The notes under the pieces were generated by a model that saw nothing but the letters and a program-made list of their open reading frames with translations, had not been told where the DNA came from and made no database searches. From positions 1,922,001 to 1,986,000 of the forward strand of contig NZ_CP143541.1 of the NCBI RefSeq assembly GCF_040126055.1: a stretch of 64,000 bases of DNA. Reading direction: 5' to 3'. The position numbers and the translations under genes were made by a program. Source of the DNA: Pseudalkalibacillus sp. SCS-8. GTDB lineage: Bacteria; Bacillota; Bacilli; Bacillales; Fictibacillaceae. This document shows positions 34,650-43,059 of the stretch, piece by piece; the stretch's first letter is position 1, and each line of letters opens with the position of its first letter.

Positions 34650-35621
34650 ATGAAAAGAATGTCTAGCTTACTAACTGCAATTTTGCTCGTAATCGGCCTA
34701 TTAGCGGGGTGCGGTGCTGAACCGACAACAAGTGATTCTGATAAATCTGAATCTAGCAACACGGGACAAGCAGAACAGGATAACTTTCCGGTTACGATAA
34801 AGGATGCACTTGACCATGAAGTGACAATAAATGAAAAGCCTGAAAGAATTGTTTCTTTAATTCCTAGTAATACTGAAATTGCCTATGATTTAGGACTAAG
34901 CGAAGAAATCGTCGGGGTTTCGGACTTCGATAATTATCCAGAAGAAGTCAATGAAAAAGAGAAGGTCGGGGGACAGGAGATCAACGTGGAAAAGATCCTT
35001 TCATTGAATCCAGACCTCATTCTAGCACATGAATCTGGAGCACAGGTTGCCTCAGAAGCGTTGAAGCAGTTAAGAGATTCAGGCATAAACGTCATTATCG
35101 TCAATGAAACTGCTAATTTTGAGGAAGTTTATGCAACGATCAAAATGATAGGAAAAGCGACTGGCCAAAATGAGGAAGCTGCAAAGACGATCGAATCAAT
35201 GAAGGAACAACTCGAAGGCATTCAAGAAAAGGTTGCTCAGGTTGAAGAGCAGAAATCCGTCTTCATTGAAGTATCACCTGAGCCCGAGATCTATACACCA
35301 GGCAAGAATACCTTTATGAACGAAATGCTTGCCCTCATTAATGCAAAAAATGTTTCAGCTGACATTGACGGATGGGCGAAGATTGATCAAGAATCCGTCA
35401 TTCAGAAGAACCCGGATGTCATCATAACGACTTATGGTTATTACTCTGAAAACCCGAAGAAGCAGGTTCTGGAACGGGAAGGATGGAGTAACGTTAAAGC
35501 CGTGAAAAACGAAAATGTATATGATGTCCATTCCGACCTTGTTACGCGTTCAGGACCAAGATTGGTAGAAGGGGTAGAGGAACTTGCGAAAGCCGTTTAT
35601 CCAGAAGTCTTTGGTGAATAA
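34650..35621 (+). CDS. btuF: Corrinoid ABC transporter substrate-binding lipoprotein
   Basis: A 323-residue solute-binding lipoprotein with signal ending in LLAGC and a Ser/Glu linker. The binding fold is of the siderophore/B12 class III type (DALDHEVTINEKPERIVSLIP, then SNTEIAYDLGL). It delivers corrinoids such as cobinamide and cobalamin to BtuC. AGGAGGCTTCACC precedes the ATG. It is the first gene after the cobalamin riboswitch, which supports B12 over iron siderophores. Confidence 0.93.
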   Translation: MKRMSSLLTAILLVIGLLAGCGAEPTTSDSDKSESSNTGQAEQDNFPVTIKDALDHEVTINEKPERIVSLIPSNTEIAYDLGLSEEIVGVSDFDNYPEEVNEKEKVGGQEINVEKILSLNPDLILAHESGAQVASEALKQLRDSGINVIIVNETANFEEVYATIKMIGKATGQNEEAAKTIESMKEQLEGIQEKVAQVEEQKSVFIEVSPEPEIYTPGKNTFMNEMLALINAKNVSADIDGWAKIDQESVIQKNPDVIITTYGYYSENPKKQVLEREGWSNVKAVKNENVYDVHSDLVTRSGPRLVEGVEELAKAVYPEVFGE

Positions 35622-36645
35622 TCGGCTATTCGCTTACTGTTCATCCATTTGTTTCGTGCTTGTCAGTCTGTTACTTGGCATTTCAATCGGAACTGTTCAT
35701 GTTCCTATAACCAGTGTACTTAAAATTATAGGGCATGAACTATTTCCGTTCATACAAATGGAACAGGTAGACCCTATGTTCAGAAACATTGTCATGAATG
35801 TCCGTCTCCCAAGAGTTATTCTGGCAAGCCTTGTAGGAGCAGCTCTAGCGATCGCTGGTGCTGCTTTTCAAGGGTTACTCCGGAATCCACTCGCTGATCC
35901 TTATACGTTAGGGGTCTCATCAGGCGCATCAGTTGGAGCGGTGGTGACATTGTTCTTCCAACTATCGATTCCATGGGTCGAATCCTTTACCTTGCCGTTG
36001 CTCAGCATTGTTAGTTCTTTTCTGACGATCCTACTAGTGTTGAGCTTTGCGCAAAGGATTGAAAAGTCGATGAAGGTCGAAACGATCATCCTAACAGGGA
36101 TCATCTTCAGCTCCTTTCTAGGTGCATTCATTTCGTTGATGATTGCACTGACGGGTGATGAGTTGAGGCAAATTATCGGCTGGTTGCTCGGAAGTGTTTC
36201 GATGCGTGGTTGGGCGTATATTCAGATCATTTTACCTTTTTTGATCATCGGTTCATGTATTCTCCTTTTCAATGCAAAAGAGCTCAACGCGATGTCCTTT
36301 GGGGAAGATCGCGCACATCACCTAGGAGTGGATGTACAGCGGCGGAAATTGCTCATTTTGACAGCAGGTTCCATCCTTACTGGTGCCGCAGTAGCTGTGT
36401 CCGGAACAATCGGTTTTGTCGGACTCGTAATCCCTCATTTGACGAGACTGCTTTGGGGACCTGATCATAAACATTTACTACCGCTTTCGATTATGACAGG
36501 TAGTGGATTTTTGATTCTTGCCGACCTGCTTGCACGAACCATCATTTCACCTACGGAGCTTCCTATCGGTGTCATCACGGCTCTTATCGGTGCTCCAGTA
36601 TTCGGATTCATCCTCATGAGGAGACGAACAGAAGGAAGTGGATAA
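35614..36645 (+). CDS. btuC: Corrinoid ABC transporter permease
   Basis: About 343 residues with ten or so membrane helices of the FecCD/BtuC family. NVRLPRVILASLVGAALAIAG, FQGLLRNPLADPYTLGVSSG and GTIGFVGLVIPHLTRLLWG are diagnostic blocks. The start is probably GTG 35614, overlapping the btuF stop. The ribosome binding site is weak, so translation is probably coupled; TTG 35611 is possible. Confidence 0.92.
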   Translation: MNNRLFAYCSSICFVLVSLLLGISIGTVHVPITSVLKIIGHELFPFIQMEQVDPMFRNIVMNVRLPRVILASLVGAALAIAGAAFQGLLRNPLADPYTLGVSSGASVGAVVTLFFQLSIPWVESFTLPLLSIVSSFLTILLVLSFAQRIEKSMKVETIILTGIIFSSFLGAFISLMIALTGDELRQIIGWLLGSVSMRGWAYIQIILPFLIIGSCILLFNAKELNAMSFGEDRAHHLGVDVQRRKLLILTAGSILTGAAVAVSGTIGFVGLVIPHLTRLLWGPDHKHLLPLSIMTGSGFLILADLLARTIISPTELPIGVITALIGAPVFGFILMRRRTEGSG

Positions 36646-36647
36646 CG

Positions 36648-38126
36648 ATGCTTAGCGTTCAAAAGATAACAGGAGGATATGCCGGCGGTGATTCCGTTAT
36701 TGAAAATGTAACCTTCGACGTACAGAAGGGAGAGATGTTCGGTATTCTCGGTCCAAACGGAAGCGGGAAAACGACACTTCTCAAAATGATCAGTGGCCTT
36801 CTCCCGGTTAGTTATGGATCTGTCAGCATAAATGGGAAGCCGGTCAACCAATACTCCAGAAAAGAGTTAGCGAGGATCATTGCGGTTCTTCCACAGCATT
36901 CGAATGAAAGCTTTTCCTATTCTGTAAAGGATACGGTCTCTCTAGGGAGATACGCTCATCAAAACGGCTGGTTCCAGTCATGGACTGTTCATGATGAGGA
37001 AATCGTACAGCGTGTTATGGAACAAACAGGCGTCCGCCATTTTCAAGAGAAAGATATTCAAGCCCTTTCTGGAGGAGAGAAACAGCGCGTGTTCCTTGCA
37101 CAAGCTTTGGCTCAAGAACCCGAGATTCTGCTGCTGGATGAGCCGACGAATCATCTTGATCTTTCTTTTCAGAAGGAGCTGTTGGATGCATTAAGGGAGT
37201 GGACGATTGAGCGGGGCATGACGGTCATTTCCATCTTCCATGATTTGAATTTAGCTGGTTTATATTGTGATGAGCTGTTGTTACTAGAAAAAGGGCAGAT
37301 GAACATTAAACATAAGCCAAATGAGGTCTTGAAGGAAGACCGGATCCAGTCCGTCTATAAAACAAAAATTCAAAAGCAACCACATCCACGAGTTCCTGCA
37401 CCACAATTGGTTCTTTTACCTGAATCATCCATAGAGAGGGATATCGACCCACCAATCAACTCGTCCTTGTTGAATGTATCAAGTGAGAAAATTGTACTGC
37501 AATCCCCATACCCGTTGAAGACGCTGTCCTCGGGAGTGATCGGCTCGGGAACAGGGTGGCATGATACCTTTGTCAATAGGCGAGTGGGAATGGACTATGA
37601 TTGTAGTGATCACCGTACTGAAATGACAGATTATTTGCGTATGAATGGGTACGAGCCTAGTGAGTGCGTAGGTATGATGACAGCAGTCCAGCTCGAGGAC
37701 CTATCTTATCTATTCGTAGAAGAGGAGTCGTTTTCAGTCTTCGCTGTGGTCACTGCAGGAGTCGGCCATGCAATCGACGCTTCGAGAGGAACGGATCATG
37801 CTTACAACCTGCAACCCGGCACAATCAATACGTGGATTTTCATCAACGGACAATTGACTGAAGAGGCTTTTATCCAGAGTATGATGACGGCAACTGAAGT
37901 AAAGACCAAAGTGCTCCATGACCTCGAAGTGAAAGACCCTGTTTCAGGAACCTACGCGACAGGAACAGCGACGGACAGCATCCTTATTGCTGCGACACAA
38001 AGAGGAAAAGAGATTCCTTTCGCTGGAACGATCACCCCTCTAGGAAAGGTGATCAGCAAAGCCGTCTATGAATGTACGTCAAAAGCGATCCAGAATTATT
38101 TCAAAAGAAAGTTACAGGTGAACTAG
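36648..38126 (+). CDS. btuD-cbiZ: Fusion: corrinoid ABC ATPase (BtuD) plus adenosylcobinamide amidohydrolase (CbiZ)
   Basis: A 492-residue fusion. Residues about 1-250 are an ABC ATPase with Walker A GPNGSGKTTL, signature LSGGEKQRV and Walker B ILLLDEPTNHLD. After a linker of about 30 residues, residues about 285-492 are CbiZ (SSGVIGSGTGWHDTFVNRRV, VTAGVGHAIDASRG, GTATDSILIAATQRG). CbiZ removes the aminopropanol chain from adenosylcobinamide so that it can be rebuilt as a proper B12 precursor. The fusion links uptake and remodelling in one polypeptide. It begins 2 bp after btuC. Confidence 0.94.
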   Translation: MLSVQKITGGYAGGDSVIENVTFDVQKGEMFGILGPNGSGKTTLLKMISGLLPVSYGSVSINGKPVNQYSRKELARIIAVLPQHSNESFSYSVKDTVSLGRYAHQNGWFQSWTVHDEEIVQRVMEQTGVRHFQEKDIQALSGGEKQRVFLAQALAQEPEILLLDEPTNHLDLSFQKELLDALREWTIERGMTVISIFHDLNLAGLYCDELLLLEKGQMNIKHKPNEVLKEDRIQSVYKTKIQKQPHPRVPAPQLVLLPESSIERDIDPPINSSLLNVSSEKIVLQSPYPLKTLSSGVIGSGTGWHDTFVNRRVGMDYDCSDHRTEMTDYLRMNGYEPSECVGMMTAVQLEDLSYLFVEEESFSVFAVVTAGVGHAIDASRGTDHAYNLQPGTINTWIFINGQLTEEAFIQSMMTATEVKTKVLHDLEVKDPVSGTYATGTATDSILIAATQRGKEIPFAGTITPLGKVISKAVYECTSKAIQNYFKRKLQVN

Positions 38127-38127
38127 C

Positions 38128-38688
38128 ATGGGACGTCTCATATTCATCAGTGGAGGTGTACGCAGCGGAAAAAGCAGCTTTGCTGAACAATTCGCTGTAA
38201 ACGTAGCATCATCACAAGGGGGAAAACTTCATTATATCGCCACGGGCGTACCATGTGATAAAGAAATGGAAGACAGAATCATAAGGCACAAATTTTCTCG
38301 TTCATCCTATGGATGGCAAACGTGGGAGGAGCATATGGATCCCGGAAAATTAGCTGGAAATTTCACTAAAAGAGATGTCATTTTAATCGATTGCTTAACA
38401 AATTGGGTTAATAACCTCTTGTTTAATGGTGGAAAGCATTCCATCCTTCAAATGAAAGAAGGCATTTTGAAGGATGTTTTTAAATTACGAATGTGTTGTC
38501 ACACCCTCATCATTGTCAGTAATGACGTTTCCTTCGATACGTTGTTTGAAAATAAGCTTGTATTTTCTTTCAAGCATCTTCTTGGAAAGGTTCATCAAGA
38601 TCTTGTCAGGGTTACGGATCAAGCTTTTTTAGTGGAAGCCTGCACTCCGGTCCAAATAAAATGTCTGGAAGCAGGTAGGTGGAAATGA
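38128..38688 (+). CDS. cobU: Adenosylcobinamide kinase / adenosylcobinamide-phosphate guanylyltransferase
   Basis: A 186-residue CobU. The P-loop FISGGVRSGKSSFAE is at the N-terminus, then HYIATGVPCDKEMEDRI and the Asp-rich strand VILIDCLTNWVNNLLF. It phosphorylates adenosylcobinamide and attaches GMP in nucleotide-loop assembly. It follows the fusion gene by 1 bp and overlaps cobS by ATGA. Confidence 0.93.
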   Translation: MGRLIFISGGVRSGKSSFAEQFAVNVASSQGGKLHYIATGVPCDKEMEDRIIRHKFSRSSYGWQTWEEHMDPGKLAGNFTKRDVILIDCLTNWVNNLLFNGGKHSILQMKEGILKDVFKLRMCCHTLIIVSNDVSFDTLFENKLVFSFKHLLGKVHQDLVRVTDQAFLVEACTPVQIKCLEAGRWK

Positions 38689-39464
38689 AAGGTCTACTCA
38701 TTAATTTCCAGTTTTTCACTTCCATTCCCATTCGGACACAATTTCCTATGGATCAACAACATTTAAGTAGTGCGATCAAATCATTTCCGTTACTCGGATT
38801 GTTTCAGGGTATCATTTATTATTCAATGGTCACGATCTTGATGGAGTTTACCCCTTTCTCCACATTAGCTATCTCATTTTTGCTTTGGGCGTTCATGATC
38901 GTGCTTACAGGAGGCATTCATCTTGACGGTTGGATGGATGCAAGCGATGCTTACTTTTCCTATCAGGATCATGATAAGAGACTTGAAATCATGAAGGATC
39001 CCAGGACGGGTGCTTTCGGTGTTCTTTCCGTCATCTTTATCCTCGCTGCGAAGTTTTTCTTCATCTACGAGATTTTCGCTCTTCACTCAAACAATACGCT
39101 CTACACGATCCTATTGATTCCGTTTTTAAGCAAACTGGGAATGGGGTTATTGTTACAAATACCCCCAGCTAAGCAAGAAGGTTTAGCACACATGTTCCAT
39201 AAATCGTTTAGTGGGCAGGTTTTCTTCATTTATCCACTATACGTTTCTATGATAGGAGCAGCTTGGATTGGAATGGCTCCGAACCTTCTTATTCATTTCT
39301 TTACAATGGTCGTCATCACATCTGGAGCCTATTTGTTCATTCGTTTGAAATGCAAGCGTTGGTTTAGCGGAATGACGGGTGATGTGCTGGGAGCAGCAGT
39401 GGAAGGGATTGAAACGATTTTATGGATGAGCGTGTGGTTGTTACATTATTTCGTCATGGTATGA
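38685..39464 (+). CDS. cobS: Cobalamin-5'-phosphate synthase (CobS/CobV)
   Basis: About 259 residues, integral membrane. The metal-binding motif GGIHLDGWMDASDAYFSYQ lies near residue 78, followed by LEIMKDPRTGAFGV. It joins adenosyl-GDP-cobinamide to alpha-ribazole phosphate. I chose ATG 38685 (ATGA overlap with cobU) because GGTAGGTGG precedes it; GTG 38679 is an alternative. The 3' end overlaps cobC by 43 bp. Confidence 0.92.
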   Translation: MKGLLINFQFFTSIPIRTQFPMDQQHLSSAIKSFPLLGLFQGIIYYSMVTILMEFTPFSTLAISFLLWAFMIVLTGGIHLDGWMDASDAYFSYQDHDKRLEIMKDPRTGAFGVLSVIFILAAKFFFIYEIFALHSNNTLYTILLIPFLSKLGMGLLLQIPPAKQEGLAHMFHKSFSGQVFFIYPLYVSMIGAAWIGMAPNLLIHFFTMVVITSGAYLFIRLKCKRWFSGMTGDVLGAAVEGIETILWMSVWLLHYFVMV

Positions 39465-40030
39465 CAGAAGACAATTGCAAAAAGGTATATGCGGGTTGGC
39501 GGGATCAGGGTCTAATTCCATCTGAAGCAAGCCGTTTAAAGCGTTACAATAAAGAGTTTGATGAAATTTTTTCAAGTGATCTTAGGCGTTGTGTGGAAAC
39601 AGCAAAGCTCCTTTTTCCTAACAGGACCCACAGAGAAATGAGAGAGCTACGGGAAATCCATTTTGGAGAGTGGGAAGGGTTTACTTACGAAGAGTTGAAA
39701 TCCAATGCGTCATATCAACAGTGGATTTCTGACTTCGAAAATCGCAAACCACCGAATGGCGAAAGTTTAGCAGCATTTCGATTCCGGATTTTTCGTGGAT
39801 GGAACAAAGTAATGTCAGTGAATAAGGGAAACCGAATCGCGATCATTACACATAGTGGCGTCATTCGAGAGTTTTTGACTGCATATGCTCCTGAAATAAG
39901 AAATCCATGGGACTGGACAGTGCCTCATGGTGGAGGCTTTGAGCTTATATTTGAAGTTAAAGAACTTAGGAGGGGTGCGCGATGCACTTTGTTACAGGAG
40001 GTGCCTTCACCGGAAAACGGAGATGGGTGA
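39422..40030 (+). CDS. cobC: Alpha-ribazole phosphatase (histidine phosphatase family)
   Basis: A 202-residue histidine phosphatase. The catalytic motif is VTLFRHGMTEDN; other conserved residues are SSDLRRCVETAKLLFP, IHFGEWEGFTYEEL, PNGESLAAFRFR and ITHSGVIREFL. It dephosphorylates alpha-ribazole phosphate or cobalamin phosphate in loop assembly. The catalytic motif lies within the first 13 residues, so the long overlap with cobS is real. Confidence 0.9.
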   Translation: MDERVVVTLFRHGMTEDNCKKVYAGWRDQGLIPSEASRLKRYNKEFDEIFSSDLRRCVETAKLLFPNRTHREMRELREIHFGEWEGFTYEELKSNASYQQWISDFENRKPPNGESLAAFRFRIFRGWNKVMSVNKGNRIAIITHSGVIREFLTAYAPEIRNPWDWTVPHGGGFELIFEVKELRRGARCTLLQEVPSPENGDG

Positions 40031-40449
40031 CCGAGTATTATCAATTGGATCAATCCAATGACTATAAGTGGTTTTCAGCTTACCAACATGATGATCTTCC
40101 CGGTCACTGGAAGTCGATTAATGAATCCATCGTCGTTGTTGAAGGGATGGAAACATGGATTAAACATGAGTGTAAATTCGGAGATTGGTCAGACAGAAGT
40201 TGGATGCAATGGCTTGAAGCGATGCTAGTGTGGGAGAACGAGAAAAGCAGAACGTGTATCATTATCGGAACAGACATCTCGAAAGGCATCGTTCCATCAA
40301 TGAAATGGGAACGGGATTGGCGTGACCAAACTGGACGTTGGTATCAATCGATTACCTCGAACGCTGATCAGGTGGATGTCATTTGGAATGGATTGAATCT
40401 AACACTTAAAGAAAAAGGAGTGAAGACTCATGAAAATCTATACACGTAA
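39982..40449 (+). CDS. CobU-like P-loop protein, possibly divergent
   Basis: A 155-residue protein starting MHFVTGGAFTGKRRWVTEYY. The glycine-rich loop GGAFTGK resembles a CobU P-loop but lacks the usual Ser/Thr after Lys (Arg instead). A strand SIVVVEGMETWIKH corresponds to the CobU strand VILIDCLTNWVNN, with Glu-Gly for Asp-Cys, and DISKGIVPS to the SNDVSFDT region. It is shorter than CobU and may be a degraded or specialised paralog. AGGAGGGGTGCGCG precedes the ATG. It overlaps cobC by 49 bp and the adenosyltransferase by 20 bp. Confidence 0.75.
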   Translation: MHFVTGGAFTGKRRWVTEYYQLDQSNDYKWFSAYQHDDLPGHWKSINESIVVVEGMETWIKHECKFGDWSDRSWMQWLEAMLVWENEKSRTCIIIGTDISKGIVPSMKWERDWRDQTGRWYQSITSNADQVDVIWNGLNLTLKEKGVKTHENLYT

Positions 40450-41011
40450 AGGGGATTCAGGCAAAACGAGTCTGATTGGCGGACGTACAGATAAAGATGA
40501 CGTTCGAGTAGAAGCCTATGGAACCGTTGATGAAATCAATTGCTTCGTTGGTCAAGCAATGGCTGAATTAGATCCTTCGATATTTAAGGATATCCTTGAA
40601 GACTTGGAAAAGATCCAACACGAACTTTTCGATTGTGGATCTGATCTTTCCAATGTAACCGATTCTGAACGTAAGTTGAAACAACCATCGGTTTCTTACT
40701 TGGAAGAAAGAATCGATGCTTTCATGGAAGAAACCCCTGCGTTGGAACGTTTCATCTTACCTGGAGGCACAAAACCTGCCGCATCAATACATATTGCTCG
40801 TACGGTTACAAGAAGAGCGGAGAGGATTCTCGTCCGATTGACCAAGCATGACCCGAATGTATCAGTTACGACCTTGCGCTATTTGAACCGCTTATCCGAT
40901 TTTTTCTTTGCTTTAGGAAGAGTCATCAATCACCGTTTACATGTGAAGGATATCGAATATATCAGAAGTGCCAAGGTGTTCAGTTCGAAAGAAAAGGATA
41001 ACCAAAAATGA
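40430..41011 (+). CDS. pduO: PduO-type ATP:cob(I)alamin adenosyltransferase
   Basis: A 193-residue corrinoid adenosyltransferase. The N-terminal ATP motif is KIYTRKGDSGKTSLIGG; VEAYGTVDEINCFVGQ and the C-terminal RTVTRRAERILVRL with RYLNRLSDFFFALGR are family landmarks. It makes adenosylcobinamide or adenosylcobalamin. AAAGGAGTGAAGACTC precedes the ATG. Confidence 0.94.
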   Translation: MKIYTRKGDSGKTSLIGGRTDKDDVRVEAYGTVDEINCFVGQAMAELDPSIFKDILEDLEKIQHELFDCGSDLSNVTDSERKLKQPSVSYLEERIDAFMEETPALERFILPGGTKPAASIHIARTVTRRAERILVRLTKHDPNVSVTTLRYLNRLSDFFFALGRVINHRLHVKDIEYIRSAKVFSSKEKDNQK

Positions 41012-41502
41012 ATAGTAGTAAGAAAATCAGCTCCATCAGCATCTTCATTGCATTAACCGCAGTTGGGGCATCTTTTAAAATCCCTGCAATCGTCGGGAGT
41101 ATCGCATTAGACATGATTCCCGCTCTAATCGCTGTATCGTTATTCGGAATTGTCCCGGGTGCACTTGTAGCAGTACTTGGGCATCTGCTTTCAGCTTTAC
41201 TTGGGGGAATGCCACTTGGATTTCTTCACCTTCTTATCGGAATTGAAATGGCCTTCCTCGTCGCACTGTTCGGTAAATTTTATCAAAATGGTAAACGATT
41301 TTACGGAGCGTTCTTCTTTTTGATCGGAAATACGTTCCTCGCACCGATGCCTTTTATCTATTTGGTTAGTATGGAATTTTACATTGGTATTCTCCCATCC
41401 TTATTCATTGGCTCTCTGATCAATCTCATCGTTGCACTGATTGTCTTACCTAAACTCGTTTTCCTTAAGCAAGACAAGAGTGTGAAAGGTTTGGGAACAT
41501 GA
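41008..41502 (+). CDS. cblT: ECF transporter S component for alpha-ribazole (CblT)
   Basis: A 164-residue protein with about six membrane helices and the ECF S-component look (ISIFIALTAVGASFKIPAIV, SIALDMIPALIAVSLFGIVP, HLLIGIEMAFLVALFGK). It overlaps the following cblS by 4 bp, and such a pair is the known CblT/CblS alpha-ribazole scavenging system of Listeria and Geobacillus. It would use the shared ECF energising module encoded elsewhere. Confidence 0.85.
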   Translation: MNSSKKISSISIFIALTAVGASFKIPAIVGSIALDMIPALIAVSLFGIVPGALVAVLGHLLSALLGGMPLGFLHLLIGIEMAFLVALFGKFYQNGKRFYGAFFFLIGNTFLAPMPFIYLVSMEFYIGILPSLFIGSLINLIVALIVLPKLVFLKQDKSVKGLGT

Positions 41503-42215
41503 GAAACGCACAAATCCATCCCATTACCAACGTTGATTACCTTATTGTTACGAGTGATAACAGTGGGGCAATCGGGGAGAAGTTGGAAGACACTATAAGA
41601 GTAGACTATGAGACGCTAGCTTATTATTCCTTTCGAGTGGCTGTAATGGAGTGTATCGCTGCAGGGGGGACACCAATATCAATCACCATCCAGAATTTCT
41701 GTGGGGATGACAAATGGGACCAACTCGAAAATGGAGTAACGAACGGGCTGCAGGAACTCCACATCTCGGATGTCCCGATCACAGGGAGCACAGAAAGTAA
41801 CTTTGGAATGAGTCAATCCGCGCTTGGAATCGTTATTATCGGTAGATGTTCCAAGCCCAAAACTCCTATGCCCCCAGCCATTGAAGGTAAATGGGCTGTC
41901 ATCGGAAAACCGTTGATCGGTCAGGAAGTCCTTGATCAATCAGACGAACTCGCTCCACTGGATTTGTATAAAAGACTGAGTGAAATAGAAGGGGTCTCTC
42001 TCTGGCCGGTCGGCTCAAAAGGAATCCTTCATGAGTGGAATCAATTTACAAGTGATGAGGGCTACAAGGACACGATCAAGTGTGAACTTGATATACATAA
42101 GTCGGGTGGGCCTTCAACATGCTTTATTCTTTCATATCCAGATCAAATAGAGAAACGAATTAAAGTTCTGGCAGACCGCTTGTTTTTTCCAATACTATTG
42201 TCCTTCAAAGGCTGA
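41499..42215 (+). CDS. cblS: Alpha-ribazole kinase (CblS, AIR-synthase-like fold)
   Basis: A 238-residue protein with the AIR synthase/PurM-like fold: VDYLIVTSDNSGAIGEKLED near the start, AYYSFRVAVMECIAAGGTPI, and VPITGSTESNFGMSQSALGI. CblS phosphorylates scavenged alpha-ribazole so that CobS can use it, bypassing CobT. It is the last gene of the riboswitch operon and is followed by a terminator. Assignment rests on fold, size and pairing with cblT. Confidence 0.86.
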   Translation: MRNAQIHPITNVDYLIVTSDNSGAIGEKLEDTIRVDYETLAYYSFRVAVMECIAAGGTPISITIQNFCGDDKWDQLENGVTNGLQELHISDVPITGSTESNFGMSQSALGIVIIGRCSKPKTPMPPAIEGKWAVIGKPLIGQEVLDQSDELAPLDLYKRLSEIEGVSLWPVGSKGILHEWNQFTSDEGYKDTIKCELDIHKSGGPSTCFILSYPDQIEKRIKVLADRLFFPILLSFKG

Positions 42216-42237
42216 CTCTATGGGTCAGTCTTTTTAT
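42208..42237 (+). terminator. Terminator of the cobalamin operon
   Basis: GGCTGACTC, loop TAT, GGGTCAGTC, then TTTTTATT. Confidence 0.85.
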
Positions 42238-42411
42238 TGCTTATTTACCCACACATTGATTTGCACATCTGAATAAACTACTAGTAAATCAATAATCTTT
42301 TAATTTGAGTACAGTTAGATGTATGTGAAGCAAGTTTTGTCATATGATTTTTATAACTAAAGCTTTTTTGGGTAAATTATGGACAAGAAAATAAAAAGGA
42401 GATAAGGACAT

Positions 42412-42957
42412 ATGGTCGACCATTATTATTTTGCAGATCAGCCGATGGTGTTCAGGAATCTGTCCTATGCTCACTTGACATTCAATGAAGTACGTAACCA
42501 TATGATTACATTCATGAAGAAAGAGCCGATGGGCAACTATAAGCTTATGATCGGTACGGATTCCCACGTATATCAAAATGAAACGATCTTCATAACGGGT
42601 CTCGTCATGCAACGTGTCGGTAAGGGCGCATGGGCATGTTATCGCAAAATCCGATACCCTAAACCAATCCACAACCTACATCAGAAAATCTCCTATGAAA
42701 CCTCGTTGACCGAAGAGGTCGCTGCTCTCTTTGATGAACCGCTCAAAAATGAATTTATAAGTATCGTACTTCCTCATGTTTATAAGGGATCCACCTTTGT
42801 AATGGAGGGACATTTGGATATTGGGAAAGGCAAGAAGAATAAAACCAGGGAATTTGTAGCTGAAATGGTTGCGCGAATTGAAGCGCATGGCATCGAAGCT
42901 AAAATCAAACCCGAATCCCTCGTTGCATCCAGCTATGCAAACCGCTATACCAAATGA
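42412..42957 (+). CDS. ykuK: YkuK-family ribonuclease H-like protein (DUF458)
   Basis: A 181-residue protein of the DUF458/YkuK family, predicted to have an RNase H-like fold. LMIGTDSHVYQNETIFITG has the first acidic residue, ISYETSLTEEVAALF follows, and GHLDIGKGKKNKTREFV is a conserved stretch. Cellular function is not established. AAAGGAGATAAGGACAT lies before the start. It is monocistronic. Confidence 0.82.
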   Translation: MVDHYYFADQPMVFRNLSYAHLTFNEVRNHMITFMKKEPMGNYKLMIGTDSHVYQNETIFITGLVMQRVGKGAWACYRKIRYPKPIHNLHQKISYETSLTEEVAALFDEPLKNEFISIVLPHVYKGSTFVMEGHLDIGKGKKNKTREFVAEMVARIEAHGIEAKIKPESLVASSYANRYTK

Positions 42958-43059
42958 TGATTTTCATGAAATAGTAACAAAAAATGTCGTAATTCTGTTG
43001 TATTTACAAATATATCTCTTATACTGAACTCATACGACGAATTTGTATGGGGAGAAAAC

